50,627 nt of DNA from Streptomyces sp. McG3 (GCF_018619185.1 NZ_JAAXYC010000020.1:1-50627), one strand, 5' to 3'. Shown: positions 26,946 to 35,856, numbered from the stretch's first letter. The notes: a model not told the origin generated them from the sequence alone. Made by a program: numbers and translations.

Positions 26946-27994
26946 GTAGCCAACAGATTCCAGAAGACAACCTGCCTGTGGTGCAGGAGACCGCGCACGG
27001 CGCGGTGGAGCGTCACGACGACCCGTTCGCCGACCCGGGACTGCCGGCCCACCAGCCGCGCATCCAGGACCTCGACGAACGCGCCGCGAACCGCTCGGAA
27101 CGCGCCGTCGCGTTCATGTTCACCCTCTCGATGCTGGCGACGGTGGGCTTCATCGCCTCCTACGTCATCTTCCCGGTGGACAAGATCGTCTACATCTGGC
27201 CCTTCGGCCATGTGAGCGCGCTCAACTTCTCCCTGGGGCTCACCCTGGGTGCGGCGCTCTTCTTCATCGGCGCGGGAGCCGTCCACTGGGCGCGCACCCT
27301 GATGTCCGACGTCGAGGTCGCCGCCGACCGCCACCCGATCGAGGCCCCGCCCGAGGTCAAGGCGCAGGTCCTGGCCGACTTCAAGGCCGGTGCCGAGGAG
27401 TCCGCGATCGGTCGGCGCAAGCTGATCCGCAACACCATGTTCGGTGCGCTGGCCCTGGTGCCGCTCTCCGGAGTGGTCCTGCTGCGCGACCTCGGTCCGC
27501 TGCCGGAGAAGAAGCTCCGCACCACCCTGTGGGCCGAGGGCAAGCAGCTCATCAACATGAACACGATGAAGCCGCTGCGCCCCGAGCACATCACCGTCGG
27601 GTCGCTGGCCTTCGCCATGCCCGAGGGGCTCGACCCGGAGTCGCACGACTTCCAGACGCAGATGGGCAAGGCCGCCCTGATGATCGTCCGCATCGAGCCG
27701 GACGACATCAAGGACAAGCGCCAGCGTGACTGGGCCCACGAGGGCATCGTCGCGTTCTCCAAGATCTGCACCCACGTCGGCTGCCCGATCAGCCTGTACG
27801 AGCAGCAGACGCACCACGTGCTCTGCCCGTGCCACCAGTCCACCTTCGACCTCTCCGACGGCGCTCGCGTCATCTTCGGTCCGGCCGGCCACCCCCTTCC
27901 GCAGCTGCGGATCGGTGTCAACAGCGAGGGCAACCTCGAGGCGCTCGGCGACTTCGACGAGCCCGTCGGTGCTGCCTTCTGGGAGCGCGGATGA
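26942..27994 (+). CDS. qcrA: Rieske iron-sulfur subunit of the bcc complex
   Basis: 350 aa with three membrane helices (about 57-77, 94-114, 165-181), the actinobacterial arrangement rather than the single helix of most Rieske proteins. The 2Fe-2S site is CTHVGC (276-281) and CPCH (295-298); ligands are Cys276, His278, Cys295 and His298, with disulfide Cys281-Cys297. It takes electrons from menaquinol and passes them to QcrC. Starts inside the qcrC stop and overlaps qcrB by four bases. Confidence 0.97.
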   Translation: MSSQQIPEDNLPVVQETAHGAVERHDDPFADPGLPAHQPRIQDLDERAANRSERAVAFMFTLSMLATVGFIASYVIFPVDKIVYIWPFGHVSALNFSLGLTLGAALFFIGAGAVHWARTLMSDVEVAADRHPIEAPPEVKAQVLADFKAGAEESAIGRRKLIRNTMFGALALVPLSGVVLLRDLGPLPEKKLRTTLWAEGKQLINMNTMKPLRPEHITVGSLAFAMPEGLDPESHDFQTQMGKAALMIVRIEPDDIKDKRQRDWAHEGIVAFSKICTHVGCPISLYEQQTHHVLCPCHQSTFDLSDGARVIFGPAGHPLPQLRIGVNSEGNLEALGDFDEPVGAAFWERG

Positions 27995-29640
27995 GTACTC
28001 CGACAAAGAACCCCTCCGCCGCCGGACCGGCGAGCGGGCGCAAGGCTCCGGCCGGCGAGCGGGTGGCCGACTGGGCGGACGGCCGGCTGGGCATCTACGG
28101 CCTGGCCAAGGCCAACATGCGCAAGATCTTCCCGGACCACTGGTCCTTCATGCTCGGTGAGGTCGCGCTCTACAGCTTCATCATCATCATCCTCACGGGT
28201 GTGTATCTGACGCTGTTCTTCCAGCCGAGCATGGGCGAGATCGTCTACCACGGTCCGTACGAGCCCATGCAGGGCATCCGGATGTCCGAGGCCTACGCCT
28301 CGACCCTGAAGATCAGCTTCGAGGTCCGCGGTGGTCTGCTCGTCCGGCAGATCCACCACTGGGCCGCGCTGATCTTCCTGGCCGCCATGTTCGTGCACAT
28401 GATGCGCGTCTTCTTCACGGGCGCGTTCCGCAAGCCGCGCGAGATCAACTGGCTCTTCGGCTTCCTGCTGTTCGTGCTCGGCATGTTCACCGGGTTCACC
28501 GGCTACTCCCTCCCGGACGACCTGCTCTCCGGTACGGGTGTCCGCTTCACCCAGGGCGCGATCCTGTCCGTGCCGATCGTCGGTACGTACATCTCGATGT
28601 TCCTGTTCGGCGGCGAGTTCCCCGGCCACGACTTCGTGGCCCGGTTCTACTCGATCCACATCCTGCTGCTGCCGGGCATCATGCTCGGCCTGCTGGTGGC
28701 GCACCTGATCCTGGTCTTCTACCACAAGCACACGCAGTTCGCGGGTCCCGGCCGGACCAACAAGAACGTCGTCGGCATGCCGCTGCTGCCCGTGTACATG
28801 GCGAAGGCCGGAGGGTTCTTCTTCCTCGTCTTCGGCGTCATCGCGGCCATCTCGGCCATCGCCACGATCAACCCGATCTGGGCCATCGGCCCGTACCGGG
28901 TCGACCAGGTGTCCACCGGCGCCCAGCCCGACTGGTACATGGGCTTCGCCGAGGGTCTGGTCCGTGTGATGCCGGGCTGGGAGATCAACCTGTGGGGCCA
29001 CACGCTCGCGCTGGGTGTGTTCATCCCGCTGGTCGGCTTCGGCGTGGTCCTCACCGCGATCGCGGTGTACCCGTTCATCGAGTCCTGGGTCACCGGCGAC
29101 AAGCGCGAGCACCACATCCTGGACCGCCCGCGCAACGCCCCGACCCGTACGGGCTTCGGCGTCGCCTGGATCACGGCCTACTTCATCGGCCTCGTCGGCG
29201 GTGGAAACGACCTGTGGGCCACGCACTTCCACCTGTCGATCAACTCGATCACCTGGTTCGTCCGGATCTTCTTCTTCGTCGGACCGGTCATCGCGTTCAT
29301 CGTCACCAAGCGGATCTGCCTCGGCCTCCAGCGCCGCGACCGGGAGAAGGTGCTGCACGGTCGCGAGACCGGCATCATCAAGCGCCTGCCGCACGGTGAG
29401 TTCGTCGAGATCCACGAGCCGCTCAGCCCCGGGCAGCTGCACACGCTCACGGCGCACGAGCAGTACCAGCCGCTCGACCTCGGCCCCGCGGTCGACGAGA
29501 ACGGCGTCAAGCGCAAGATCTCCCCGGTGCAGAAGCTGCGCGCCAAGCTCAGCAAGGGGTACTTCGCCGACGGGAACCAGATCCCCAAGGCCACCCCCGA
29601 GGAGTACAAGGAGATCAGCGAGGGCCACGGCCACCACTGA
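27991..29640 (+). CDS. qcrB: Cytochrome b subunit of the bcc complex
   Basis: 549 aa from ATG 27991, overlapping the qcrA stop. The cytochrome b core has eight helices; the heme b ligands lie in QIHHW (about 122-123), His136, His223 and His238 (VAHLILVFYHKH). The quinol-site PDW motif reads QPDWYMG. A cytoplasmic C-terminal extension of about 120 residues after the last helix is typical of actinobacteria. It oxidises menaquinol and is the target of Q203-type inhibitors in mycobacteria. Confidence 0.97.
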   Translation: MSTPTKNPSAAGPASGRKAPAGERVADWADGRLGIYGLAKANMRKIFPDHWSFMLGEVALYSFIIIILTGVYLTLFFQPSMGEIVYHGPYEPMQGIRMSEAYASTLKISFEVRGGLLVRQIHHWAALIFLAAMFVHMMRVFFTGAFRKPREINWLFGFLLFVLGMFTGFTGYSLPDDLLSGTGVRFTQGAILSVPIVGTYISMFLFGGEFPGHDFVARFYSIHILLLPGIMLGLLVAHLILVFYHKHTQFAGPGRTNKNVVGMPLLPVYMAKAGGFFFLVFGVIAAISAIATINPIWAIGPYRVDQVSTGAQPDWYMGFAEGLVRVMPGWEINLWGHTLALGVFIPLVGFGVVLTAIAVYPFIESWVTGDKREHHILDRPRNAPTRTGFGVAWITAYFIGLVGGGNDLWATHFHLSINSITWFVRIFFFVGPVIAFIVTKRICLGLQRRDREKVLHGRETGIIKRLPHGEFVEIHEPLSPGQLHTLTAHEQYQPLDLGPAVDENGVKRKISPVQKLRAKLSKGYFADGNQIPKATPEEYKEISEGHGHH

Positions 29641-29664
29641 TCACCTGAACCGATCGCCACCGTG

Positions 29665-29695
29665 AGAGCCCCGTCCATTCGATGGACGGGGCTCT
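29665..29695 (+). terminator. Intrinsic terminator of the ctaE-qcrCAB operon
   Basis: Perfect 14-bp stem (29665-29678 with 29682-29695, 3-base loop) followed by TCGCGG, 25 bases after the qcrB stop. Confidence 0.85.
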
Positions 29696-29763
29696 TCGCG
29701 GTCCGCCCGGCTGGATAGGGTGGAGCCATCTTTCCTGACCGGCTGTGGACCCTGGAGCGGACC

Positions 29764-30828
29764 ATGAACGTTGTGACCCCGAACGGCGGCGACAGCGTGG
29801 CGGACCGTTCCTGGCCCGGCCTCCTGAATCCCCTCCTGCGCGGCGAGAACCTCAGCTCCGAGGAGACCGCCTGGGCCATGGACCGGATCATGAGCGGCGA
29901 GGCCACCGACGCGCAGATCGCCGGGTTCGCCGTCGCGCTGCGGGCCAAGGGCGAGACCGTCGACGAGGTCACCGGGCTGGTCCGCGCGATGTACGCCCAC
30001 GCCAACACCATCCAGGTGCCGGGCCGGACCGTCGACATCGTCGGCACCGGCGGCGACCTCGCCAAGACGGTCAACATCTCGACCATGTCCGCGATCGTCA
30101 TCGCCGGCACCGGCGCCAAGGTCGTCAAGCACGGCAACCGGGCCGCCTCCTCCGCCAGCGGCTCCTCCGACGTACTGGAGAAGCTCGGCGTCAATCTGGA
30201 GCTGACCCCGCAGCGGGTCGTCGAGGTCGCCGAGGCGGCGGGCATCACCTTCTGCTTCGCCGTGAAGTTCCACCCCGCCCTGCGCTACGCCGCCAAGGCC
30301 CGCAAGGAGCTCGGCGCGCAGACCACGTTCAACATCCTGGGCCCCCTCACCAACCCGGCCCAGGTCCGCGCCCAGGCGGTCGGCGTCGCCGACGCCCGGA
30401 TGGCGCCCATCGTCGCGGGCGTGCTGGCCGACCGGGGCAACTCGGCCCTGGTCTTCCGCGGTGACGACGGCCTCGACGAGCTGACCACCACCGCCACCTC
30501 CCGGGTCTGGGTGGTACGCGACGGGGCGGTCCGCGAGGAGCCCTTCGACCCGCGCGACGTGGGGCTGCCCATCGTCCCCGTCGAGGCACTGCGCGGCGCC
30601 GACGCCTCGTACAACGCCGATGTGGCCCGCCGGCTGCTGGACGGCGAGGGCGGCGCGGTACGGGAGGCGGTGCTGCTCAACTCGGCGGCGGCCCTGGTCG
30701 CCCTGGACCCGGGCCCCGGCACGCTGACCGAACAGCTCGCGGCGAAGATCCTCGTAGCGGCCGAGGCCATCGACTCCGGCGCCGCCAAGCGGGCCCTGGA
30801 GCGCTGGGTGGCGGCCAGCAACGCCTGA
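29764..30828 (+). CDS. trpD: Anthranilate phosphoribosyltransferase
   Basis: 354 aa from ATG 29764, with GGAGCGGACC upstream. The phosphoribosyl-diphosphate motifs GTGGD (94-98) and KHGNRA (122-127) are present, and the glycosyltransferase family 3 fold runs full length. It joins anthranilate to PRPP in tryptophan synthesis. No other trp gene is nearby and no trp leader is seen, as is usual where trpD is separated in Streptomyces. Confidence 0.96.
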   Translation: MNVVTPNGGDSVADRSWPGLLNPLLRGENLSSEETAWAMDRIMSGEATDAQIAGFAVALRAKGETVDEVTGLVRAMYAHANTIQVPGRTVDIVGTGGDLAKTVNISTMSAIVIAGTGAKVVKHGNRAASSASGSSDVLEKLGVNLELTPQRVVEVAEAAGITFCFAVKFHPALRYAAKARKELGAQTTFNILGPLTNPAQVRAQAVGVADARMAPIVAGVLADRGNSALVFRGDDGLDELTTTATSRVWVVRDGAVREEPFDPRDVGLPIVPVEALRGADASYNADVARRLLDGEGGAVREAVLLNSAAALVALDPGPGTLTEQLAAKILVAAEAIDSGAAKRALERWVAASNA

Positions 30829-30868
30829 GCGCGTGACGGGACGCCTCCGGCCCCGCACGGTGTGACCC

Positions 30869-30899
30869 AGGGCGCAGTCCGGATGCCGGACTGCGCCCT
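30869..30899 (+). terminator. Intrinsic terminator of trpD
   Basis: 14-bp perfect stem (30869-30882 with 30886-30899, 3-base loop) about 40 bases after the trpD stop and 36 bases before the riboswitch. Confidence 0.82.
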
Positions 30900-30934
30900 T
30901 GCGCGTGTGCACACGTATGGCAAGATGCTGCGCA

Positions 30935-31041
30935 GGTCATGAGTGACAGCGACTACGGCCCCGGCCCGCTGTCCGGCAACCCTCCGTCCGTGGCGGGGTG
31001 CCCCGGGTGAAGACCAGGCCGCAGGCAGCGAGGTCTGCGGC
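30935..31041 (+). ncRNA. SAM-IV type riboswitch
   Basis: Matches the actinobacterial S-adenosylmethionine SAM-IV aptamer. GGTCATGAGTG opens helix P1 (30935-30938), closed by GACC at 31012-31015. The core CCGGCAACCCTCCG and the GGGGTGCCCCGGGTGA segment are intact. The extra 3' helix characteristic of SAM-IV is GCCGCAG / CTGCGGC (31018-31024, 31035-31041). A 3' platform follows: hairpin GGCATCC / GGATGCC (31057-31063, 31067-31073) inside a GGGCCCC / GGGGTCC helix (31048-31054, 31081-31087). It precedes a six-codon ORF and a class V aminotransferase gene. SAM should turn expression down. Confidence 0.85.
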
Positions 31042-31107
31042 AAGCGCGGGCCCCTCGGCATCCAGCGGATGCCAGCCCCCGGGGTCCTGGTCCCTAGGGA
31101 GTCTTCT

Positions 31108-31128
31108 GTGAGCAAGCGAATGCGCTAG
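31108..31128 (+). CDS. Six-codon ORF (VSKRMR) downstream of the riboswitch
   Basis: GTG 31108 is preceded by AGGGAG at a good distance (31096-31101) and the frame ends at TAG 31126-31128. The Shine-Dalgarno lies in the self-complementary TCCCTAGGGA and could be masked by riboswitch-dependent pairing, for example GGTCCCT (31089-31095) with AGGG..GACC (31127-31136). It may be a regulatory leader peptide whose translation controls the aminotransferase gene 102 bases further on. The stretch between (31129-31229) is a long pyrimidine-rich tract without another gene. Evidence is positional only. Confidence 0.4.
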   Translation: MSKRMR

Positions 31129-31229
31129 GGCTGACCGCCCTCCTTCCGCGCACCCTTTTCCTTCCCCCTCCCTGCGCTGCCGCGTACTGCCGGCGCATGG
31201 ATTTCGCCTGCCTTTTACGGGAGTTCGCC

Positions 31230-32609
31230 ATGTCTGTCCCCACCGCTGCCCTCGACTCGTCGGTTTGTGCCCCGCTGCCCGTTCTGGGGCAGAACGTCAC
31301 GGTCCCGCTCGTCACCGGCGGTGAGGTGACCTACGCCGCGCTCGACTACGCCGCCAGCGCCCCGGCCCTCCAGCGGGTCTGGGACGACGTCGCCGCGTAC
31401 GCCCCGTACTACGGCAGCGTCCACCGCGGCGCGGGCTACCTCTCGCAGCTCTCCACCGACCTCTTCGAGAGCAGCCGCCGCACGGTCGCGGAGTTCCTCG
31501 GCTGCCGCGCCGAGGACCAGGTGGTCTTCACCCGCTCCACGACCGACTCCCTCAACCTGCTGGCCGCCGCGATCCCCGCCGACTGCCAGGTCTTCGTCTA
31601 CGAGACCGAGCACCACGCGTCCCTGCTGCCCTGGCGCGACGCCCAGGTCACCTACCTCAACGCGCCCCGCACCCCGGCCCAGGCCGTCGAGACCCTGGAG
31701 CGCGCGCTCGCCGAGCGCGACCCCTACGGCCCCGCCCTCGTCTGCGTCACCGGCGCGTCCAACGTGACCGGCGAGCTGTGGCCGGTGAGGGAACTGGCCG
31801 CCGCCGCCCACGCGCACGGCGCCCGGATCGTCCTGGACGCCGCGCAGCTCGCCCCGCACCACCCCGTGGACATCGCCGAACTGGACGTCGACTGGGTCGC
31901 GTTCTCCGGCCACAAGCTGTACGCGCCCTTCGGCTCCGGCGTCCTGGCCGGCCGCGCCGACTGGCTCCAGGCCGCCGAGCCGTACCTCGCCGGCGGCGGC
32001 GCGTCCCGCAAGGTCGCCCGGCGCGCCGACGGCGGCGTGGACGTCGACTGGCACACCACGGCCGCCCGCCACGAGGCCGGTTCGCCCAACGTCATCGGCG
32101 TCTACTCCATCGCCTCCGCCTGCAAGGCCCTGTCCGAGGCCGGCTTCGAGAGCCTGGTCGCCCGGGAGCAGGGGCTCGTGGGCCGGGTCCGCGAGGGGCT
32201 CGCCGAGGTGCCCGAGGTGCAGGTGCTCTCGCTGTTCGGCGACGACGCCCCGCGGGTCGGCGTCATCTCCTTCGTGGTGCGCGGCTGGAACAGCTCGCAC
32301 TTCGCCGCCGCCCTCTCCGCCGAGTACGGCATCGGCGTGCGCGACGGCCTCTTCTGCGCCCACCCGCTGGTGCGCACCTTGCTCGGCAGTGACCCGCAGG
32401 ACCCGGGCGAGTGCGGCGCGCCGGAGGCCGAGCCGGGCGAGCGGTCCCTCAACGCGATCCGCGTCAGCTTCGGCGCCGGTACGCCCGACGAGCACATCGA
32501 GCGGTTCCTGCGCGCGGTCTCCGAGCTGGTGAGCGAGGGAGCCCAATGGAAGTACCGCACCGAGGACGGCCGTTGCGTCCCCGACCGGGGCGAAGCGGCC
32601 CAGGTCTGA
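31230..32609 (+). CDS. Class V aminotransferase, SufS-like cysteine desulfurase or relative
   Basis: 459 aa from ATG 31230, with GGGAG six bases upstream; ATG 31197 lacks one. PLP-binding Lys229 lies in FSGHKLYAPFG. Further motifs are TETEHHASLLPW and a C-terminal VRDGLFCAHPLV segment that aligns with the active-site cysteine loop of group II (SufS) desulfurases (VRTGxxCAxP). This points to desulfurase or desulfhydrase chemistry on a sulfur amino acid. The SAM-IV riboswitch upstream supports a role in methionine/cysteine economy. Ends before a very long hairpin. Confidence 0.85.
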   Translation: MSVPTAALDSSVCAPLPVLGQNVTVPLVTGGEVTYAALDYAASAPALQRVWDDVAAYAPYYGSVHRGAGYLSQLSTDLFESSRRTVAEFLGCRAEDQVVFTRSTTDSLNLLAAAIPADCQVFVYETEHHASLLPWRDAQVTYLNAPRTPAQAVETLERALAERDPYGPALVCVTGASNVTGELWPVRELAAAAHAHGARIVLDAAQLAPHHPVDIAELDVDWVAFSGHKLYAPFGSGVLAGRADWLQAAEPYLAGGGASRKVARRADGGVDVDWHTTAARHEAGSPNVIGVYSIASACKALSEAGFESLVAREQGLVGRVREGLAEVPEVQVLSLFGDDAPRVGVISFVVRGWNSSHFAAALSAEYGIGVRDGLFCAHPLVRTLLGSDPQDPGECGAPEAEPGERSLNAIRVSFGAGTPDEHIERFLRAVSELVSEGAQWKYRTEDGRCVPDRGEAAQV

Positions 32610-32617
32610 GACACGTT

Positions 32618-32680
32618 CCGGTGAGACACCTCGGCCGGGGACGGGCAGCGCGCCCGTCCCCGGCCGAGGTGTCTCACCGG
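32618..32680. terminator. 29-bp perfect hairpin terminator
   Basis: Arms 32618-32646 and 32652-32680 are exactly complementary with a 5-base loop, between convergent genes. Unusually long for an intrinsic terminator. Confidence 0.85.
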
Positions 32681-32716
32681 TGTGTCCCGGGTCCGTCGTC
32701 AGGCCTTCGTCAGGCC

Positions 32717-32998
32717 CTACGCGTCGAGCCCGATGGCGAAGGCCGCTTCCAGGTCGTGCTGGGAGTACGTACGGAACGCCACGTGGGTGTCGGTGCCCTC
32801 GACGCCCGGGATCTTGCTGATCCGGCCGGGAATGACATCGGCGAGGTCGTCGTGCCTGGCGACCCGGACCATGGCGATCAGGTCGTAGGTGCCGGTGACG
32901 GAGAAGACCTCGCTGACGCTGTCCAGCGCGGCGATGGCCTCGGCGATCTCCGGAATCCGGTCCACGCTGGTCTTGATGAGCACGATCGCGGTGATCAC
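32717..32998 (-). CDS. Stand-alone Lrp/AsnC ligand-binding (RAM) domain protein
   Basis: 93 aa from GTG 32998. The whole length is the RAM/ASNC_trans alpha-beta fold (ITAIVLIKTSVDRIPEIAEAIAALDSV; VTGTYDLIAMVRV). No helix-turn-helix precedes it, so it cannot bind DNA in the normal Lrp manner. It overlaps the rhomboid gene by four bases (32995-32998) and is translated from the same message. Such proteins may bind amino acids and modulate partners. Confidence 0.88.
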   Translation of the reverse strand: MITAIVLIKTSVDRIPEIAEAIAALDSVSEVFSVTGTYDLIAMVRVARHDDLADVIPGRISKIPGVEGTDTHVAFRTYSQHDLEAAFAIGLDA

Positions 32999-33744
32999 GG
33001 CTGGCTGTCTCCCTCGGTGGCTGGAACCTTCACTCTAGCCCTCCGCCCATGAACCACCCAGGCGTACAGGAACCCGGCCGCGAAGCCCGCCACATGGGCC
33101 AGGTACGCCACCCCGGGACCGCTGCCCGCCCCCTGTGCCGCCGCCCACTGGAGCCCGAACCAGAAGACCAGCACGATCCAGGCGGGGAAGCGCAGCGGCA
33201 GGAAGAAGAGGAACGGGAACAGGCTGGTCACCCGGGTCCTGGGGAACAGGTGGAGGAATGCGCCGAGCACCGCGGAGATCGCCCCCGACGCACCCACCAG
33301 CGTCTGCGCGGAGTCCGCGTGCGCCGCCGCGTAGCAGACCAGGGCCACATAGCCGCAGCCGACGTAGAACAGGGCGAACCGCACCCGGCCCATGCGCTCC
33401 TCGGCCATCGCGCCGAACACGTACAGGAACAGCAGGTTCCCCAGCAGGTGCAGCCAGCTGCCGTGCACGAACAGCGCGGTGAACGGTGTGATCAGCGCAT
33501 GCGCGGAGCCCTCCCACAGCTCGGCGGGGATCACTCCCCACCGCTCGAAGTACGCGGCCTGCGCGGCGAGGAGCGCGTCCTCGCTCCGGTGGGCGGCGCC
33601 GCCGAATCCGGAGAGCGGGCTGATCAGGAAGATCACACCGCAGACGGCGATCAGCCCGTAGGTGACCGGGGCGCCGCTCGACGCCGCCGCGTCCCGGATC
33701 CTCCCCGCCGTGGTCCGCCAGTCGGCCTGCCGCCCATCGATCAT
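32995..33744 (-). CDS. Rhomboid-family intramembrane serine protease
   Basis: 249 aa from ATG 33744 with six helices. Catalytic Ser153 lies in GASGAISA and His217 in HVAGFAAG. The HxxxHLLGNLLFL segment (94-107) supplies the oxyanion residues. Rhomboids cleave membrane proteins within the bilayer; the substrate is unknown. First gene of a two-gene unit with the RAM protein. Confidence 0.93.
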   Translation of the reverse strand: MIDGRQADWRTTAGRIRDAAASSGAPVTYGLIAVCGVIFLISPLSGFGGAAHRSEDALLAAQAAYFERWGVIPAELWEGSAHALITPFTALFVHGSWLHLLGNLLFLYVFGAMAEERMGRVRFALFYVGCGYVALVCYAAAHADSAQTLVGASGAISAVLGAFLHLFPRTRVTSLFPFLFFLPLRFPAWIVLVFWFGLQWAAAQGAGSGPGVAYLAHVAGFAAGFLYAWVVHGRRARVKVPATEGDSQP

Positions 33745-33937
33745 GTTCAGAGCATGACGTACCGGTGGAGAACGGGACGGAGCGCCTCGCCGTGCCGATG
33801 CCTATACGCGAGGCCGTAGGGTTACGCCAGGACTTCCGCAGTTCGACGGCGCACCGCGAGATCCTTGACGTAGACAGGTGGAGACGCGGCGGCGCGCCCG
33901 GCGCGGGCTTCTGGCGACGACGAAAGAGGACCCAACG

Positions 33938-34180
33938 ATGACGACGGTTCCCCTGCCGACCGACTCGACCCGCTGGCGCTGCACGTTGTGCGGCAATCTC
34001 ACGCGCTTCGACGTGACCCGCTCCTCCAAGGTCGTGGAGTACGTGCACCTCGACCTGGCCGGTGAGTCGAGTGTCGAGGAGCGGGAGGTCGTCAGTGAGA
34101 CCATCGAGTCGGTCCGCTGTCGTTGGTGCAACGCGGTGGACCAGATCGAACTGGTGGACAGGCCGGGTGCCGCTTCCTGA
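33938..34180 (+). CDS. Small double-CxxC zinc-ribbon protein
   Basis: 80 aa from ATG 33938, with AGAGGA upstream. Cysteines 15, 18, 61 and 64 (CTLCGN and CRWCNA) form a likely four-Cys zinc ribbon around a beta-rich middle. No other domain. It may bind nucleic acid or protein. Same strand and 38 bases upstream of the NYN-domain gene, which suggests a joint RNA-related role, as inference. Confidence 0.82.
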   Translation: MTTVPLPTDSTRWRCTLCGNLTRFDVTRSSKVVEYVHLDLAGESSVEEREVVSETIESVRCRWCNAVDQIELVDRPGAAS

Positions 34181-34218
34181 GGAAGCGCACCCATCACACA
34201 TCTATGGGGTGACGGACG

Positions 34219-35580
34219 GTGGATCAGCCGACCAGCGGCGCCGGACCGGCCGATGAGGCCGACGGCGGCGCAGAGGCGCTCGGCCGTCCGCTGCCCGAGG
34301 GTGTGCGACGGCGGGTGATCGCGCTGGTCTCGGACGCCTTCGGCGGACTGACCGTCGCCGAACTGCCCGCCCAGCTACGACAGTACGCCCGGTTCACGCC
34401 GACCCGGCGGGCGAAGTTCGCCGGGAACGCGATGGCCGCCGCGCTGGAGAGCGACGCCCTCTTCCGGCAGCGCATCGGTGAGCGGCTCGCCCAGTCCCAG
34501 CCCGAACTGACCGGCGCCCTGGAGGCGGGTTCGCCGCCCGCCGCCGCCGATCCCCTCGATGTGGCCGCGGCCGCCTACGTGCTGCGCCCGGTCGGCTGGG
34601 TCAAGCTGGTCGAATCGGCCGGCGAGGAGGTCCAGCGCGCCGACGCGGAGCGGGCCGACGAGGAGACGCGGCGGGAACTGGATCACCTGCGCGAGGAGCT
34701 GGAGCGGGCCCGCGCCCATACCCGCGCCGAGACCGAGCGGCTGCGCACCGAGCTGGAGGCGGCCCGCAAGGAGGCCGAGTCGCTGCACCGCAAGCTGCGC
34801 AGCGCCCTGAGCGAGGTCAAGCGCGGCGAGGCCGCCCTGCGCCGCGGCGCCGCCGAGGCCGACACCGTACGCGCCGAGTCGGCGGCCCAGCTCTCCGCCG
34901 CGGAGAGCGAGTCGCGCCGGCTCAAGGGGCGGCTGGGGGAGGCCGAGGCGGCCCTGGAGGCGAGCCGCCGGGCCGCGCGCGAGGGCCGCTCGGTGGAGGA
35001 CATGCGGCTGCGGCTGCTCCTGGACACCGTGCTGGACGCGGCCTCGGGGCTGCGGCGGGAGCTGGCGCTTCCCCCGGCGACGACGCGTCCCGCCGACACC
35101 GTGGACGCGGTGGAGCCCGGCCGGATGTCACCCAAGGACATTGCGGCCAGGGCCCTTTCGGAGACCGATCCGGCGCTGCTGGACCAACTGCTGGCGCTGC
35201 CGCAGGCCCACCTCATCGTGGACGGCTACAACGTCACCAAGACCGGCTATCCCCAGATGCCGCTGGAGAAGCAGCGGTTGCGGCTGCTGGGCGGGCTCTC
35301 GGTGCTCGCCGCGCAGACCGGCGCCGAGATGACCTGTGTCTTCGACGGGGCCGAACTGGCCGCCCCGGTGCTGCTGGCCCCGCCCCGGGGCGTACGGGTG
35401 CTGTTCAGCAAGGCCGGGGTCACGGCGGACGAGCTGATCCGTCAACTGGCCCGCGCGGAACCGCCGGGGCGGCCCGTGGTGGTCGTCTCCACCGACCGGG
35501 AGGTGGCGGACGGCGTGGCCAAGGCCGGTGCGCGACCGGTCGCGTCCGTCTTGCTCCTCAAGCGCCTTTCGCGCGTCTAG
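34219..35580 (+). CDS. NYN/YacP-like PIN-fold protein with long coiled coil
   Basis: 453 aa from GTG 34219. An N-terminal helical domain (about 20-135) precedes a coiled coil (about 135-265, Glu/Arg/Ala heptads). The C-terminal YacP-type NYN domain (about 320-453) carries the acidic nuclease residues in LIVDGYNV, VFDGAE and STDREVAD. Homologues of the domain, such as Rae1/YacP, act as ribosome- or mRNA-associated endoribonucleases. The coiled coil may oligomerise the protein. The RNA target is unknown. Confidence 0.87.
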   Translation: MDQPTSGAGPADEADGGAEALGRPLPEGVRRRVIALVSDAFGGLTVAELPAQLRQYARFTPTRRAKFAGNAMAAALESDALFRQRIGERLAQSQPELTGALEAGSPPAAADPLDVAAAAYVLRPVGWVKLVESAGEEVQRADAERADEETRRELDHLREELERARAHTRAETERLRTELEAARKEAESLHRKLRSALSEVKRGEAALRRGAAEADTVRAESAAQLSAAESESRRLKGRLGEAEAALEASRRAAREGRSVEDMRLRLLLDTVLDAASGLRRELALPPATTRPADTVDAVEPGRMSPKDIAARALSETDPALLDQLLALPQAHLIVDGYNVTKTGYPQMPLEKQRLRLLGGLSVLAAQTGAEMTCVFDGAELAAPVLLAPPRGVRVLFSKAGVTADELIRQLARAEPPGRPVVVVSTDREVADGVAKAGARPVASVLLLKRLSRV

Positions 35581-35739
35581 CGGGATATGCGCGACATGTG
35601 TGGCATGCCGGATTTCTGGGAACGTACCGTCAAGTCACCGCTACACGCGGTGGGGTGAGAGTAAAGAAGTGCCTGGTGTGACGAGAAAAATCCTGTGAGG
35701 ATTTGAACTGATCACAAGATGGTCACTAGGGTCATGCCT

Positions 35740-35856
35740 CGAACCTTCGCACGGTTGATCACCCATTGGGGGTGACGGCGAAGGAACCGCCGAGTCCGTC
35801 ATGTGCACGGAGCCGGGGAATCTTTCCCCCACAGCCCGGTAGGCGGCTCTGAGGAA
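35740..35856 (+). ncRNA. Structured leader resembling a c-di-AMP (ydaO) riboswitch
   Basis: The 292-base gap 35581-35872 holds no gene. Within it, CCTTCGC / GCGAAGG (35744-35750, 35778-35784) encloses TCACCC / GGGTGA. CCGCC (35787-35791) pairs with GGCGG (35842-35846) around GGGGAA / TTCCCC. The 3' part (GAGTCCGTCA ... AGCCCGGTAGGCGG) resembles the conserved end of actinobacterial ydaO riboswitches, which control Rpf and NlpC/P60 hydrolases. Some canonical core elements are not obvious, so the class is unproven. Confidence 0.5.

Noticed and set aside
27190..29637. 815-codon minus-strand frame opposite qcrA and qcrB
   Set aside because: Charged antisense shadow of membrane-protein genes.
30943..31128. 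61-codon frame through the SAM-IV region
   Set aside because: Lies inside the riboswitch; conservation there is of RNA structure. Only its last six codons form a plausible independent ORF.
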